From Clostridia bacterium (lineage in GTDB: Bacteria > Bacillota > Clostridia > Christensenellales > Aristaeellaceae), in NCBI GenBank assembly GCA_017484085.1, contig JAFUTW010000002.1:1-51431 (forward strand): a stretch of DNA of 51,431 nt, written 5' to 3'. This document shows, piece after piece, positions 33,774-43,067 of the stretch. Every line of letters begins with the position of its first letter. The stretch's first letter is position 1. The position numbers were made by a program, and so were the translations under genes. A model generated the notes under the pieces. That model saw nothing but the letters and a program-made list of their open reading frames with translations. It made no database searches and was not told the DNA's origin.

Positions 33774-35927
33774 TCAAAGCGGCTGCTGGGCGGCCGCGTA
33801 CGCCTCCCTGTAGAAGTATTCCTGGCTGGAGAGCGGCGCGTCGCCCGGCCTGCGGCGCTTGTAGCTTCCGTCCGGCAGCAGGTCCCGCGCCTGCGTGTCG
33901 TCCTTCAGCATCACTTCGAACATGTCCAGCACGCGCCTGCGCAGCGCCGGATCCAGGATGGGCGCTGCCACCTCCACACGCCGCAGCGTGTTGCGCGTCA
34001 TGTAGTCCGCAGAAGCGATATAGACCTTCGCCCGCTCCCCTTTCCCGAAGATGTAGATGCGGGAATGCTCCAGGAACCGCCCGACGATGCTGATGATGCG
34101 GATGTTTTCGGTATAGCCCTCGACCCCCGGCTTGAGGCAGCAGATGCCGCGGACGATGAGGTCCACCTGCACACCGGCCCGGCTGGCTTCGATCATCTTC
34201 TCGATGATCGCCTTGTCCGTGAGCGAGTTGATCTTGATGCCGATGTAGGCCTCCTCGCCCAGCAGCGCGAGGCGGATCTCCTCGTCCATCATCTCCAGCA
34301 CGCGGTTCTGCAGGCAGTGCGGCGCAACCAGCAGCTCCCGGCTTTCCTCCACCGTCTCGCCCATGGCCAGCGCCTGGAAGACCTGCGCGGCCTCCTCGCC
34401 GATGCCCTGGTTTGCGGTGATGACACAGAGGTCGGTATACTGCCTGGCCGTCTTCTCGTTATAGTTGCCCGTGCCGATCTGCGTATAATAGCGCATCGTG
34501 CCGTCCTCGATCCTGGTGATGAGGCAGAGCTTGGAGTGCACCTTATAGCCGTCCAGTCCGTAAATCACCGTGCAGCCGGCTTCCTCCAGCCTGCGCGACC
34601 ACTCGATGTTGTTCTCCTCGTCAAAGCGCGCCTTGAGTTCGACCAGCACCAGCACTTCCTTGCCGTTTTCCGCCGCCTCGATCAGCGCCTCGACCACCTT
34701 GCTCTGCCTGGCGACGCGGTAGAGCGTCATCTTGATGGAAGCGACCTGCGGATCCACAGCGGCTTCCTGCAGCATATCCAGGAAGGGCTTCATGCTCTCG
34801 TAGGGATAAGAGAGCAGCTTGTCGCCCTCCGCAACCTGCGCCAGGATGGGCCGCCCCGCCTCGAACAGCGCCGAACGCTGCGGCACCCGGCGCTCGTAGA
34901 ACAGCTCCGTCTTCTGGCGCAGCACGTCCTGGATCCTGAAGAGGAAGGACAGGTCAAGCGGCGTCCTAGTATGGGTCACGAACCGTTTTTTGACGTGCAT
35001 GTGGTCGCAAAGCATCTGCAGCGTCTTCTCATCCATCTCATGGCTGTACTCCATCCGCACGGGATGCAGGCGCTTGCGCCGCTTGATGAGCCCCGCCATG
35101 AACTCGCGGTAATCCTCGTCGTCGTCATACAGCGCATCCGCGTCGATATCCGCGTTGCGCGTCACCCGGATGAGGGATTTGGACTTGACGAAGTAGCCGG
35201 GGAAGACCTTGTAGATGAAGTGCAGGATGAGATCCTCGCAGAGCATGTACTTTTTCTCCTGCGAGGAGACCTCGATCAGCCGCGGTATGACGCCCGCCGC
35301 GCAGGGAACGACGCCCAGCCGCTTTCCCTTGCCGCCCTTCTTCTCCAGGACGACCGTCGCGTAGATCTCCTTGCCGGTGAGGAAGGGGAACGGCTGACGG
35401 CGCTCCACGATGATGGGTGTGATGAGCGGGGCGATCTGGGAATCGAAATAGCGCTCCAGGCGCTCGCTCTCCTGACGGCCGATGCGGCGGAAATCCACGA
35501 TGCGGACACCCTGCCCTTCCAGCTCCTCCATAAGGCGCAGATAACAGACGTCCTTGCGCCGTCCCAGTTCATGGACGCGGCGCAGCACGGCCTCGATCTC
35601 CTCCTTCGGAGACATATACGTCTTGTTTTCCAGCATCTTGGGGGAAATGCGGTCCTGGTCAACCAGCGAACCCACGCGCACCATGAAGAATTCATCCAGG
35701 TTGCTCTGGTAGATCGACATGAAGGACAGCCGCTCACACAGCGGCACACGCGGATCCTCCGCTTCCTCCAGCACGCGCTCGTTGAATTTCAGCCAGGAGA
35801 GCTCGCGGTTGATATAGACCGGCGCCTCCTCCTGCCGCTTCTTCTTATTCTTCTTGGGGGTTTTATCCTCCGTCTCCTGCGGTTTGTTCTTCTTTTTGTC
35901 TTTATTCTTCTTTGCGATGTCTTCCAT
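33774..35927 (-). CDS. ppk1: Polyphosphate kinase 1
   Basis: This 717-residue enzyme reversibly makes inorganic polyphosphate from ATP. The four PPK1 domains are recognisable: the N-terminal helical domain from YINRELSWLKFNERVLEEA, the head domain, and two phospholipase D-like C domains. The autophosphorylated histidine is His464 (YKVHSKLCLI), and His621 (RFLEHSRIYIF) is the second active-site histidine. The Lys-rich N-terminus (KKNKDKKKNK) is an extension before the core. ATG 35927 is chosen for its AAGGAAGA site; a longer in-frame start at 35990 would begin upstream of the -10 box. It is the first gene of a four-gene operon. Confidence 0.95.
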   Translation of the reverse strand: MEDIAKKNKDKKKNKPQETEDKTPKKNKKKRQEEAPVYINRELSWLKFNERVLEEAEDPRVPLCERLSFMSIYQSNLDEFFMVRVGSLVDQDRISPKMLENKTYMSPKEEIEAVLRRVHELGRRKDVCYLRLMEELEGQGVRIVDFRRIGRQESERLERYFDSQIAPLITPIIVERRQPFPFLTGKEIYATVVLEKKGGKGKRLGVVPCAAGVIPRLIEVSSQEKKYMLCEDLILHFIYKVFPGYFVKSKSLIRVTRNADIDADALYDDDEDYREFMAGLIKRRKRLHPVRMEYSHEMDEKTLQMLCDHMHVKKRFVTHTRTPLDLSFLFRIQDVLRQKTELFYERRVPQRSALFEAGRPILAQVAEGDKLLSYPYESMKPFLDMLQEAAVDPQVASIKMTLYRVARQSKVVEALIEAAENGKEVLVLVELKARFDEENNIEWSRRLEEAGCTVIYGLDGYKVHSKLCLITRIEDGTMRYYTQIGTGNYNEKTARQYTDLCVITANQGIGEEAAQVFQALAMGETVEESRELLVAPHCLQNRVLEMMDEEIRLALLGEEAYIGIKINSLTDKAIIEKMIEASRAGVQVDLIVRGICCLKPGVEGYTENIRIISIVGRFLEHSRIYIFGKGERAKVYIASADYMTRNTLRRVEVAAPILDPALRRRVLDMFEVMLKDDTQARDLLPDGSYKRRRPGDAPLSSQEYFYREAYAAAQQPL

Positions 35928-35973
35928 AACTGTGTTCTTCCTTATCTGGCGTATAACGCCGCTTATCCCTGTT

Positions 35974-36002
35974 ATTATACCCTGCCGCAATGGGAAAGTC
36001 CA
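35974..36002 (-). promoter_or_regulatory. Promoter of the ppk1 operon
   Basis: Minus strand TGGACT (35997-36002) and a perfect TATAAT (35974-35979) are 17 bases apart, 46 bases before the ATG. Confidence 0.65.
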
Positions 36003-36038
36003 CCCAAAAGCGCACGCTCTTGTGCTTTCTTGCTCCGT

Positions 36039-36066
36039 TTGCAGCTAAGCGATTTTCGGATATAAT
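36039..36066 (+). promoter_or_regulatory. Promoter of the UlaG-like hydrolase gene
   Basis: TTGCAG (36039-36044) and TATAAT (36061-36066) are 16 bases apart. It diverges from the ppk1 promoter, leaving about 37 bases between the two. Confidence 0.65.
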
Positions 36067-36154
36067 GGGTACAGATTTTGGGCCCTCTCAGTCAGGCCCC
36101 AGGCATGAAACAGATGGCTATGAGCGCCGCACCGTTTCAAAGGAGGTTATCGCC

Positions 36155-36787
36155 ATGATCGAACGCATTTCCATTAATGCGCACAGCAGCATCCGCATCG
36201 GAGGAACCCCCGTCATCTGCGTCGATCCCTTCCGCATCGAAGGAGAGCCGCACGACGCGGACCTCATTCTCTTTACCCACAGTCATTTCGACCACTTTTC
36301 TCCGGAGGACGTATCCCGCCTCTGCCGGCCGGATACGCTCTGCGCCGCACCGCTTTCCATGGAAAGCGATCTGCTGTCCTGCGGCCTTCCGAAGGATCAA
36401 ATCACCCTTTTGCGCCCCGGTGACAGCACCGTACTCCTCGGGATCCCGATCGAAGCAGTCCCCGCCTACAACACCAATAAGCCCATGCACCCCCGTGCAA
36501 ACGGTTGGCTGGGTTACATCCTCACTGTCTGTGGGGAGCGTATCTACATCGCCGGGGATACGGACCGCATCCCGGAAGAAAAAGACATCCGCTGCGATAT
36601 CGCGATGGTGCCGGTCGGCGGGACTTACACGATGAACACCGCGGAGGCAGCCGCCTTTGTAAACGCGATTCATCCCCGGATCGCCATCCCCACGCATTAC
36701 GGCAGCATCGTCGGCAGTCTCTCCGACGGCGAGGCCTTTGCCTCAAAGGTCGCCCCCTCAATACAGGTTGTGCTGAAAATCAAGTGA
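36155..36787 (+). CDS. UlaG-like metallo-beta-lactamase-fold hydrolase
   Basis: This 210-residue soluble protein has the metallo-beta-lactamase fold, resembling the L-ascorbate-6-phosphate lactonase UlaG. The metal-binding motif is THSHFDHFS (about residues 40-48), with further ligands in IYIAGDTDRIPE and IPTHYGS. The HSSIRI and VICVDPF opening strands are typical. ATG 36155 has an AAAGGAGG site 8 bases upstream; the in-frame sequence before it lies within the promoter and is not coding. No sugar-phosphotransferase genes are near, so the actual substrate is unclear. A hairpin follows at 36827. Confidence 0.88.
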   Translation: MIERISINAHSSIRIGGTPVICVDPFRIEGEPHDADLILFTHSHFDHFSPEDVSRLCRPDTLCAAPLSMESDLLSCGLPKDQITLLRPGDSTVLLGIPIEAVPAYNTNKPMHPRANGWLGYILTVCGERIYIAGDTDRIPEEKDIRCDIAMVPVGGTYTMNTAEAAAFVNAIHPRIAIPTHYGSIVGSLSDGEAFASKVAPSIQVVLKIK

Positions 36788-36826
36788 CCTGTGCTTTTCT
36801 GCCTGATTAACCGCTTATCATACCAT

Positions 36827-36853
36827 CAGGGCGGCCGCTTGGTGGCCGCCCTG
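36827..36853. terminator. Hairpin between convergent genes
   Basis: A perfect 10-base-pair stem (36827-36836 with 36844-36853) around a 7-base loop lies between the UlaG-like gene and the lipoprotein gene. No strong T-run follows, so its strength as a terminator is uncertain. Confidence 0.5.
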
Positions 36854-36874
36854 TCTGTATATCGTATGCTGTTG

Positions 36875-38776
36875 TCAGTCTCCCGGCATGTCGCCGTTGG
36901 CGTTGAGTGCGCTGCCGGAGTAGATGAGCTTCAGCGTGTCCGGTCCCGCGGCCCCGTCAACCTTGAGACCGTTCATCTTCTGGAAAGCCTTTGTCGCATC
37001 CACCGTCAGCTGGTTGAAGTTCGCCGTAACGCCCTTCTTCGCCAGATAGCCCAGCTCCTGAAGGCGCTGCTGGTACTGCAGCACGTCCTCGCCCTCGCTC
37101 TGCCACTGCAGAACGATATTGGTGCGGGGCAGCGCCGTCGCTGACGCAGCAGGCACCGCAGCCTCAGGTTCAGGCGTCGTCCTCTCTCTGCCGAAGTAGC
37201 TGCCGTATGATACGACATCATTGCCGAACAGTATAGCCAGCGATCCCGGTCCGGCGATGCCGTCCGCCGTAAGGCCGTTTGCCTCCTGGAAGAGCTTGAC
37301 CGCCCTCTCCGTGCCGGAGCCGAACTGCCCGTCCGAAGAAGACAGGTAGCCCAGCTGCATCAGCCGCTCCTGCAGCGCGGTAACGCCCGCGCCTTTGTCG
37401 CCCTTGCGCATGGTGGACAGCTCGCTTGCGCTGGGGAGTTCTTCGATTTCCTCGGCTGCCGGGCTTCCGGCCGGAATGGCGCGGCTACTGTTCAGCTGCG
37501 ACTGCGTGCCTTTGCCCGCAATGCCGTCCGCCGCAAGCCCGTTCGCCCGCTGGAAGGCGCGTACCGCATCCGTCGTTTCGCTGCTGTAGCGCCCGTCGAT
37601 CCGCCCTGTATAGTACCCCAGTTCGAAAAGCCGCGCCTGCAGCACATACACGTTTTCACCGCTGTCCCCCTCATGCATCGTCGCCGTTTTGGAAGGGGCC
37701 GCCGTCGGCGATGCGGAAGACGCTTTGCTGCTGCCGTTCAGTTTGCGCCAGGTCGCCGCGTTCGTCGTGCCGTCCGCTGTCAGGTTATTGTTCTTCTGGT
37801 AGGCCATCAGCGCGTCTCTCGTCTCCGCGCCGAAAACGCCGTCCGCCACGCCGTCCAGATAGCGCAGCTCGATCAGCCTCTCCTGGAGGGCATAAACGTC
37901 ATTGCCCGTCATACCGATGGACAGCACCCGGTTTTCATCCGGATTGGCTGTGCTGACCGGCGTTGTGTTGTACTTGGCCGTGGCGGCATACAGCTTTTTC
38001 TGGGTCTGCTCACCCGCCTGTCCGTCCGCGCTGAGGCCGTTTGCGCGCTGGAAAGCGCGCACCGCGTCCACCGTCGTGGAACCGTAAAGGCCGTCCACGC
38101 CGCCGGCGTAATACCCCAGTTCCATCAGCCGCGCCTGCAGCCTGCGGACCTCGATGCCGATGGTCCCCTGCTTGAGCAGCAGATAGCTCTCGCTGCCCGC
38201 ATCCGCGCTGATGAGGTTCGCCTGCGCCTGGGAAGAATACAGCAGGTCCTGCGTCTCGCGGCCGGCGATGCCGTCCGTCGTCAGCCCGTTCTTCTCCTGG
38301 AAGGCCCGTACGGCCTCCTGCACAACGGTGGAATACTTTCCGTCGATCTCGCCTTCGTAGTAGCGCAGCGCCGAAAGCTGCCGCTGCAGGTCCGCCACAT
38401 CATCGCCCGTAACACCCAGGCGGAGCACCGGATAGCCTGCATTGTAATCCTTTGTGGAGGTCTGCCAGCTTTCCTGCCCGGGGGCAGCCGTTGCGACCGT
38501 CCTGGGCGTCGTCGTGGGCAGGGTGCCTGCGCTCCAGTCTTCCCAGTCCTCCTGCCGGTTCTGCTGCCAGTCATCCGGGGTCGGTGACGGCTGCGGTTCC
38601 GGCGACGGGGTCGGCTCTGCCGTGGGCAGGGAGGAAACCGTGCCGAACGGGACCGTTCCGTCGCTCAGCGTCAGCGGTTCCAGGGAAGGATCAGGCTGAA
38701 CGAAACAGCCTGTGAGCAGCAGCGCCAGCGCCGAAAGCAGCAGCGCCAGCGTCCCTCTTTTGATCTTTCCGTTCAT
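36875..38776 (-). CDS. Lipoprotein with six peptidoglycan-binding repeats
   Basis: This 633-residue exported lipoprotein has the lipobox LLLTG-Cys24. After a Pro/Thr/Ser-rich linker (about 40-115) come six PG_binding_1 domains of roughly 60 residues, each showing the LQxxLxxLGYY-GxxDGxxG-xxTxxAVxxFQxxNGLxxDG pattern. They are separated by short Ser/Thr-rich linkers. No catalytic domain is present, so it is a wall-anchored binding protein. The ATG 38776 follows AAAGGAGGAG. It is the third gene after the MreB-family and YjjG-like genes, 13 bases from the latter. A scaffold role linking membrane and wall is inferred. Confidence 0.9.
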   Translation of the reverse strand: MNGKIKRGTLALLLSALALLLTGCFVQPDPSLEPLTLSDGTVPFGTVSSLPTAEPTPSPEPQPSPTPDDWQQNRQEDWEDWSAGTLPTTTPRTVATAAPGQESWQTSTKDYNAGYPVLRLGVTGDDVADLQRQLSALRYYEGEIDGKYSTVVQEAVRAFQEKNGLTTDGIAGRETQDLLYSSQAQANLISADAGSESYLLLKQGTIGIEVRRLQARLMELGYYAGGVDGLYGSTTVDAVRAFQRANGLSADGQAGEQTQKKLYAATAKYNTTPVSTANPDENRVLSIGMTGNDVYALQERLIELRYLDGVADGVFGAETRDALMAYQKNNNLTADGTTNAATWRKLNGSSKASSASPTAAPSKTATMHEGDSGENVYVLQARLFELGYYTGRIDGRYSSETTDAVRAFQRANGLAADGIAGKGTQSQLNSSRAIPAGSPAAEEIEELPSASELSTMRKGDKGAGVTALQERLMQLGYLSSSDGQFGSGTERAVKLFQEANGLTADGIAGPGSLAILFGNDVVSYGSYFGRERTTPEPEAAVPAASATALPRTNIVLQWQSEGEDVLQYQQRLQELGYLAKKGVTANFNQLTVDATKAFQKMNGLKVDGAAGPDTLKLIYSGSALNANGDMPGD

Positions 38777-38789
38777 ACCGCTCCTCCTT

Positions 38790-39473
38790 TCATAACAAGG
38801 CATCCACCTCATCGAGGCTCCTGATTTCATACCGGACGGCTGTGCCGGACGTGTTTTCCTTCGCGCGGGGATTGTACCAGCAGCCGTCCACGCCCGCGTT
38901 GGCCGCTGCCGCCATGTCGCTGCTCAGCGAATCCCCGAGCACGAGCACCCGGCGCTTGTCAGTGATGCCCGCGCGCGCCATGGCGATCGCGATCATCGCC
39001 GGGTCCGGCTTGGCCGCGCCGACCTCCTCGCTGATCACCAGATCCTTTTCCATCCACGGGAAGGGGCTGGCGGCAAACCGGCCGTGCTGCACGGCAGCGA
39101 TCCCGTTGGTGACGATGATGACCCGCACGCTTTCCCGCCAGCGCTGCAGCGCTTCCGCCGCGCCCGGGAGCGCGCATCCCTGGCGGGAGAGCGCCTGTTC
39201 ATAGGTATGGGACAGCGCCGCAGGATCCACCGCGCTGCCGATTTCACAGAGAAAATCCGCATAGCGCTTGACGCGCAGCTCCGGCTGGGTCAGACGGCCC
39301 TGCTCAAACAGCTTCCAGCAGGCGAGGTTGATCGCACTGTAGCGCCGGTACGCCTCGCCATCGACGGCCAGAGCATGGGCTGAGCACGCCTCAAAGAAGG
39401 CGTTCTCCTCCGCCTGCGCAAAATCCAGCAGCGTCTCGTCTGCGTCGCAGCACAGCAGGTCATATCGGCTCAT
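38790..39473 (-). CDS. HAD hydrolase, YjjG/YfnB-like nucleotidase family
   Basis: This 227-residue haloacid-dehalogenase-like phosphatase has motif I DADETLLDF (residues about 8-16), the YjjG-type variant DADxTLxDF. Motif II is IIVTNG, motif III has the Lys in VGAAKPDPAM, and motif IV is VLVLGDSLSSDMAAAANAG. The helical cap lies between motifs I and II. YjjG-type enzymes dephosphorylate pyrimidine nucleotides and non-canonical bases. AAGGAGGAG precedes the ATG. It is sandwiched between the MreB-family and lipoprotein genes with gaps of 10 and 13 bases, so it belongs to that transcript although its link to shape or wall is unclear. Confidence 0.88.
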   Translation of the reverse strand: MSRYDLLCCDADETLLDFAQAEENAFFEACSAHALAVDGEAYRRYSAINLACWKLFEQGRLTQPELRVKRYADFLCEIGSAVDPAALSHTYEQALSRQGCALPGAAEALQRWRESVRVIIVTNGIAAVQHGRFAASPFPWMEKDLVISEEVGAAKPDPAMIAIAMARAGITDKRRVLVLGDSLSSDMAAAANAGVDGCWYNPRAKENTSGTAVRYEIRSLDEVDALL

Positions 39474-39483
39474 GGTCTCCTCC

Positions 39484-40509
39484 TTACGCCTCGCCGCGCC
39501 GCCGCTCGGAATAGAGGTCGATGAGGTCATAGCGGTCCGGGTCGTTCAGCAGATTCTCCAGGCCGTGCGCCGTACACAGTTCCGGTTCATCTGCCAGCGT
39601 CGTTTCAATGTTCAGCTGACTCGTGATCAGCTTGTCCAGCCCGTAGAGCTTCGCGCCGCCGCCGCTCAGCGTGATGCCGGCATCGAAGATATCGCTCGCC
39701 AGCTCGGGCGGCGTGCGCTCCAGCGTACGCCGAAGCGCGATCATGAGCTCGCGCATCGCCTCATCCAGCGCCTCGCTCATTTCCCGGGACTGGACGGTGA
39801 CGCTGCGCGGCAGGCCGCTGACCAAACTCCTGCCGTAAGCTTCCGCAGAGAGGTTCATGTTCTGCGCGCTTGCGGAGCCGATATCCGTCTTCAGCTGCTC
39901 CGCCGTTTTTTCGCCGATCAGCAGGTTGTGCTTCTTTCGCATGTAATCCACGATCGCCTCATCAAACCGGTCCCCGCCGGTCTGCAGGATATCCCAGACG
40001 ATCTGGTGACCCAGCGAAAACACGGATACATTGGTCCGGCTGCCGCCGATGTCGATGTTCATGCGGCCGTACTGCTGCCCGATATCCACACCGCCGCCGA
40101 TGGCGCTTGCCACGCTTTCATCCACCAGCCGCACTTCCCTGGCGCCCGCCTCCAGCACGATGTCGGACAGGGTCTGCCGCTCCGCCGGCGCCAGGCCGCC
40201 GGGCATCACCAGCAGCGCGCGCGGCCGGAAGCCCCGCCGTCCCGTCACCTGGCGCATGAAATGGCGCAGCATGTCGCTGACCAGGTCGAAGCTGTGCACC
40301 CATCCTTCACGGAAGGGGCGCTCAACGATGATATTCCTCGGCGTGCGCCCCGCCATGCGCGCCGCCTCTTCCCCGATCGCAAGGACCTGGCGTGAGAGCC
40401 GCTCATAGGCAACGCAGCAGGGTTCGCTCAGCACGACGCCCTTCCTGCGCATCACGATCGTCAGCGTGGAAGTGCCCAGATCAAGGCCCAGATCATCCGC
40501 ACCGAACAT
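39484..40509 (-). CDS. MreB/Mbl-family actin-like protein
   Basis: This 341-residue bacterial actin forms membrane-associated filaments that guide cell-wall synthesis. The phosphate-1 loop is GLDLGTSTLTIV (about residues 7-18), phosphate-2 is IDIGGSRTNVSV (about 160-171) and the adenosine motif is ITLSGGGAKLYGL. Length equals that of MreB. The sequence diverges from standard MreB at several usually conserved places, and no mreC or mreD follows, so it is probably a paralogue (Mbl/MreBH-like) rather than the primary MreB. ATG 40509 follows AAAGGAGGAG. The gene lies 62 bases downstream of truA and heads the HAD-lipoprotein run. Confidence 0.88.
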   Translation of the reverse strand: MFGADDLGLDLGTSTLTIVMRRKGVVLSEPCCVAYERLSRQVLAIGEEAARMAGRTPRNIIVERPFREGWVHSFDLVSDMLRHFMRQVTGRRGFRPRALLVMPGGLAPAERQTLSDIVLEAGAREVRLVDESVASAIGGGVDIGQQYGRMNIDIGGSRTNVSVFSLGHQIVWDILQTGGDRFDEAIVDYMRKKHNLLIGEKTAEQLKTDIGSASAQNMNLSAEAYGRSLVSGLPRSVTVQSREMSEALDEAMRELMIALRRTLERTPPELASDIFDAGITLSGGGAKLYGLDKLITSQLNIETTLADEPELCTAHGLENLLNDPDRYDLIDLYSERRRGEA

Positions 40510-40571
40510 GCCGGCTCCTCCTTTCCGTTCCGGTTCATCTTTCAATTGCCGCAGGGCGATCCCCGGGGCTG

Positions 40572-41408
40572 CTAATCTTCAAAATAAGCCAGGGCTTTCT
40601 CTTCCTCGCCTTCATACAGCGCGGCCTCCAGCGTCAGCCCGCAGGCCGGCGCCGTCACACCCAGCTGCAGGCGGTCCCCTGTTTCAAGGGCCCGGGGGAT
40701 GCAGCCTGCATCCCGCTTGCCCGTGCCGATCTCGGCCAGCGTTCCTGCGGCGATGCGCACCATGTTGTAGAGAAAGCCGTCCCCCAGCATCAGCAGTTCC
40801 ACCGCGTCCCCGCGCCGCTGCACCTGCACGCGGTAGATCGTCCGAACCGTGCTGCGCGCCACCGAGCCGCTCGCGGCGAAGGCCGCAAAATCATGCGTCC
40901 CCACGAGCGCCTCTCCCGCGGCCGCCATCCGGTCCGTATCCATCGGCAGGGGCACGTGCGCCGCGTACTGCCGCCCGATCGCGCACGCGTGCCGCGCGTT
41001 CCAGAAGCGGTAACGGTATACCTTTCCGCACGCGGAATACCGCGCGTGAAACCCCTCCGGCGCGGGTGCGGACTCCCGCACGCGGACATCATCCGGCAGT
41101 ACGGAGTTGAGCGCGAAGGCAAACTTTTCCGCCGGGATGCGCGAGGCGCTGTCAAAGTGGGCGACAAGGCCTCTCGCGTGCACGCCGGCATCCGTCCTGC
41201 TGCTGCCGATCACGGTGATCCGTTCCCCGGTCAGCGCAAGCAACGCCTCCTCCAGCGTCTGCTGCACGCTGGGGCCGTTCTCCTGGCGCTGCCAGCCGCA
41301 GTAGGCGCTCCCGTCAAACTCGACAGTCAGGCGGAAGCGGCGCTCCCCTTCGGGCGGCCTGTCCGCCGCAGAAGGCCTGTGCCGGGCGGAAAGATGCAGC
41401 TCAGCCAA
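40572..41408 (-). CDS. truA: tRNA pseudouridine(38-40) synthase TruA
   Basis: TruA converts uridine to pseudouridine at positions 38-40 of the tRNA anticodon arm. The catalytic aspartate is Asp73 in SSRTDAGVHA. Other family motifs are FDGSAYCGWQRQ, the YRYRFWN strand and FLYNMVRIAAGTL. The start is TTG at 41408 with GGAGGGG about 8 bases upstream, and it overlaps the ecfT stop by 8 bases. Gene order ecfA1-ecfA2-ecfT-truA is the standard Firmicutes arrangement; the usual rplM-rpsI genes do not follow here. The 278-residue length includes about 25 extra N-terminal residues before the core. Confidence 0.95.
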   Translation of the reverse strand: MAELHLSARHRPSAADRPPEGERRFRLTVEFDGSAYCGWQRQENGPSVQQTLEEALLALTGERITVIGSSRTDAGVHARGLVAHFDSASRIPAEKFAFALNSVLPDDVRVRESAPAPEGFHARYSACGKVYRYRFWNARHACAIGRQYAAHVPLPMDTDRMAAAGEALVGTHDFAAFAASGSVARSTVRTIYRVQVQRRGDAVELLMLGDGFLYNMVRIAAGTLAEIGTGKRDAGCIPRALETGDRLQLGVTAPACGLTLEAALYEGEEEKALAYFED

Positions 41409-42207
41409 GAAGCATCCCCTCCGCGATGATCAGTACGAAGAAAGCAATCATGCACAGCAGCGCATAAAAGTCCAGCCGCGTGTAGCGCAGTTCGCGCAGG
41501 CGCGTCCGGTGCTCGCCGCCGCGGTAGCAGCGCGCCTCCATCGCCATCGCCAGATCATTGGCCCGGCGGAAGGAGGAGACGAACAGCGGCACCAGCAGCG
41601 GGATCATCGCGCGCGCCCTCGCCATCAGGTTGCCGGATTCAAAATCCGCGCCTCTGGCCATCTGTGCCTTCTGGATCTTGTCCGCTTCCTCCAGCAGGGT
41701 GGGGATGAAGCGCAGGGCGATCGTCATCATCATGGCCAGCTCGTGCGCCGGAAAGCCGAAGCGCGCAAGCGGATGCATGAGATGCTCCAGCGCGTCGGTC
41801 AGCTGTACGGGGCTGGTCGTCAGCGTCAGCACGGAGGTCCCCATCACGAGGAAGACGAGGCGCAGGGAGAAGTATATGGCATTCTCCAGCGCTTCCCGCG
41901 TCAGCCTGAAGAAACCGACGGCAAAAAGCACCGTCTGCCCCTGGGTAAAGGCCACGTTGAGGATGAAGGTGAACACGAGGATGAAGCGCAGCGGCTTCAG
42001 CCCGCGCAGCAGATAGGAAAAGCGGATGCCCGAAACCCGCACCACCAGCCATAAAAACGCCAGCGCGAGCAGATAGCCGGGCAGATTGCCGATGAGAAAC
42101 ACACCGACGATATAAGCGACCGTCAGCAGCAGCTTGCAGCGCGGGTCCATGCGGTGCACAGGGGAATTGCCGGGATAGTACTGCCCGAGGGTGATGTCAT
42201 TCAGCAC
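41401..42207 (-). CDS. ecfT: Energy-coupling factor transporter transmembrane protein EcfT
   Basis: This 268-residue membrane protein couples the two ECF ATPases to interchangeable substrate-binding S proteins for vitamin and metal uptake. About five hydrophobic helices are visible. The two Ala-Arg-Gly coupling motifs in the cytoplasmic helices appear as AQMARGADF (about residues 180-188) and MAMEARCYRGG (about 220-230). The start is GTG at 42207 with AAAGGGGGAAG upstream, overlapping the ecfA2 stop by 7 bases. No S component is encoded in the window, consistent with a shared (group II) module. Confidence 0.95.
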   Translation of the reverse strand: MLNDITLGQYYPGNSPVHRMDPRCKLLLTVAYIVGVFLIGNLPGYLLALAFLWLVVRVSGIRFSYLLRGLKPLRFILVFTFILNVAFTQGQTVLFAVGFFRLTREALENAIYFSLRLVFLVMGTSVLTLTTSPVQLTDALEHLMHPLARFGFPAHELAMMMTIALRFIPTLLEEADKIQKAQMARGADFESGNLMARARAMIPLLVPLFVSSFRRANDLAMAMEARCYRGGEHRTRLRELRYTRLDFYALLCMIAFFVLIIAEGMLLG

Positions 42208-43067
42208 GGCTCTTCCCCCTTTCCCGCAAAGGCGAGGATTGCGCGGGCGACCTCTCCCGGCAGATACGCGCCCTGCGGCACGGGGATACCCCGCGCGCGC
42301 AGTGCCTCGGCCAGTTCCACCGCCTGCGGCACATCAAGGCCCATCTCGCGCAGACGGTCACCCCTGGAGAAGACCTCCCGCGGCGTGCCGTCCATCGCCA
42401 CGGTGCCGTGATCCATGACGATCACGCGCTCCGCCAGATTGGCGACGTCGTCCATGGAGTGGCTGACCATCACGATGGTCGTACCGCTCTCCGCGTGCAG
42501 CCGGCGGATGAGGCCCAGGATCTCTTCCCGCCCGTGCGGGTCCAGGCCCGCGCAGGGCTCGTCGAGCACCAGCACCTTCGGCTCCATGGCCAGCACGCCC
42601 GCAATGGCGACGCGGCGCATCTGTCCGCCGGACAGCTCGAAAACGGAGCGCTGCGACAGCTCGTCATAGGACAGCGCGACGCGGCGCATCGCATCCTTTA
42701 CCCGGCGCGAAATCTCCTCCTGCGCAAGGCCCAGGTTCTTCGGCCCGAAGGCGATGTCCTTTTCCACCGTCTCTTCAAACAGCTGGTTTTCGGGGTACTG
42801 GAACACGAGACCGACGCGGAAGCGCACCGCCCGCTTGTCCGTCCCTTTCTGCGCAAGGTCCTGTCCGTCCACCAGCACGCGGCCGGACGTCGGCGAAAGC
42901 AGCCCGTTCAAATGCTGCACCAGCGTCGATTTGCCGCTGCCTGTATGCCCGATGAGCGCCACGAACTCGCCGTCTTCGATGGTCAGGTTCACGTTGTCCA
43001 GCGCCTTCGTCTCATACGGGCTTCCCGCCATGTAGACGTAGCTTACCCCTTCGACTGCAATCGGCAT
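42201..43067 (-). CDS. ecfA2: Energy-coupling factor transporter ATPase 2
   Basis: This 288-residue ABC ATPase is the second of the ECF pair. The Walker A motif is [14 protein letters not shown] (about residues 37-50) and the Q-loop is [13 protein letters not shown]. The ABC signature is [14 protein letters not shown], and Walker B is [15 protein letters not shown]. The D-loop aspartate and the H-loop MVSHSMDD follow. It overlaps the ecfA1 3' end by 25 bases, which indicates translational coupling, and is followed directly by ecfT. The C-terminal extension contributes to heterodimer formation in the family. Confidence 0.95.
   Translation of the reverse strand: MPIAVEGVSYVYMAGSPYETKALDNVNLTIEDGEFVALIGHTGSGKSTLVQHLNGLLSPTSGRVLVDGQDLAQKGTDKRAVRFRVGLVFQYPENQLFEETVEKDIAFGPKNLGLAQEEISRRVKDAMRRVALSYDELSQRSVFELSGGQMRRVAIAGVLAMEPKVLVLDEPCAGLDPHGREEILGLIRRLHAESGTTIVMVSHSMDDVANLAERVIVMDHGTVAMDGTPREVFSRGDRLREMGLDVPQAVELAEALRARGIPVPQGAYLPGEVARAILAFAGKGEEPC

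Noticed and set aside
37300-38450. CRISPR-like repeat pattern
   Set aside because: The periodicity of about 230-250 bases comes from the six coding peptidoglycan-binding domains.
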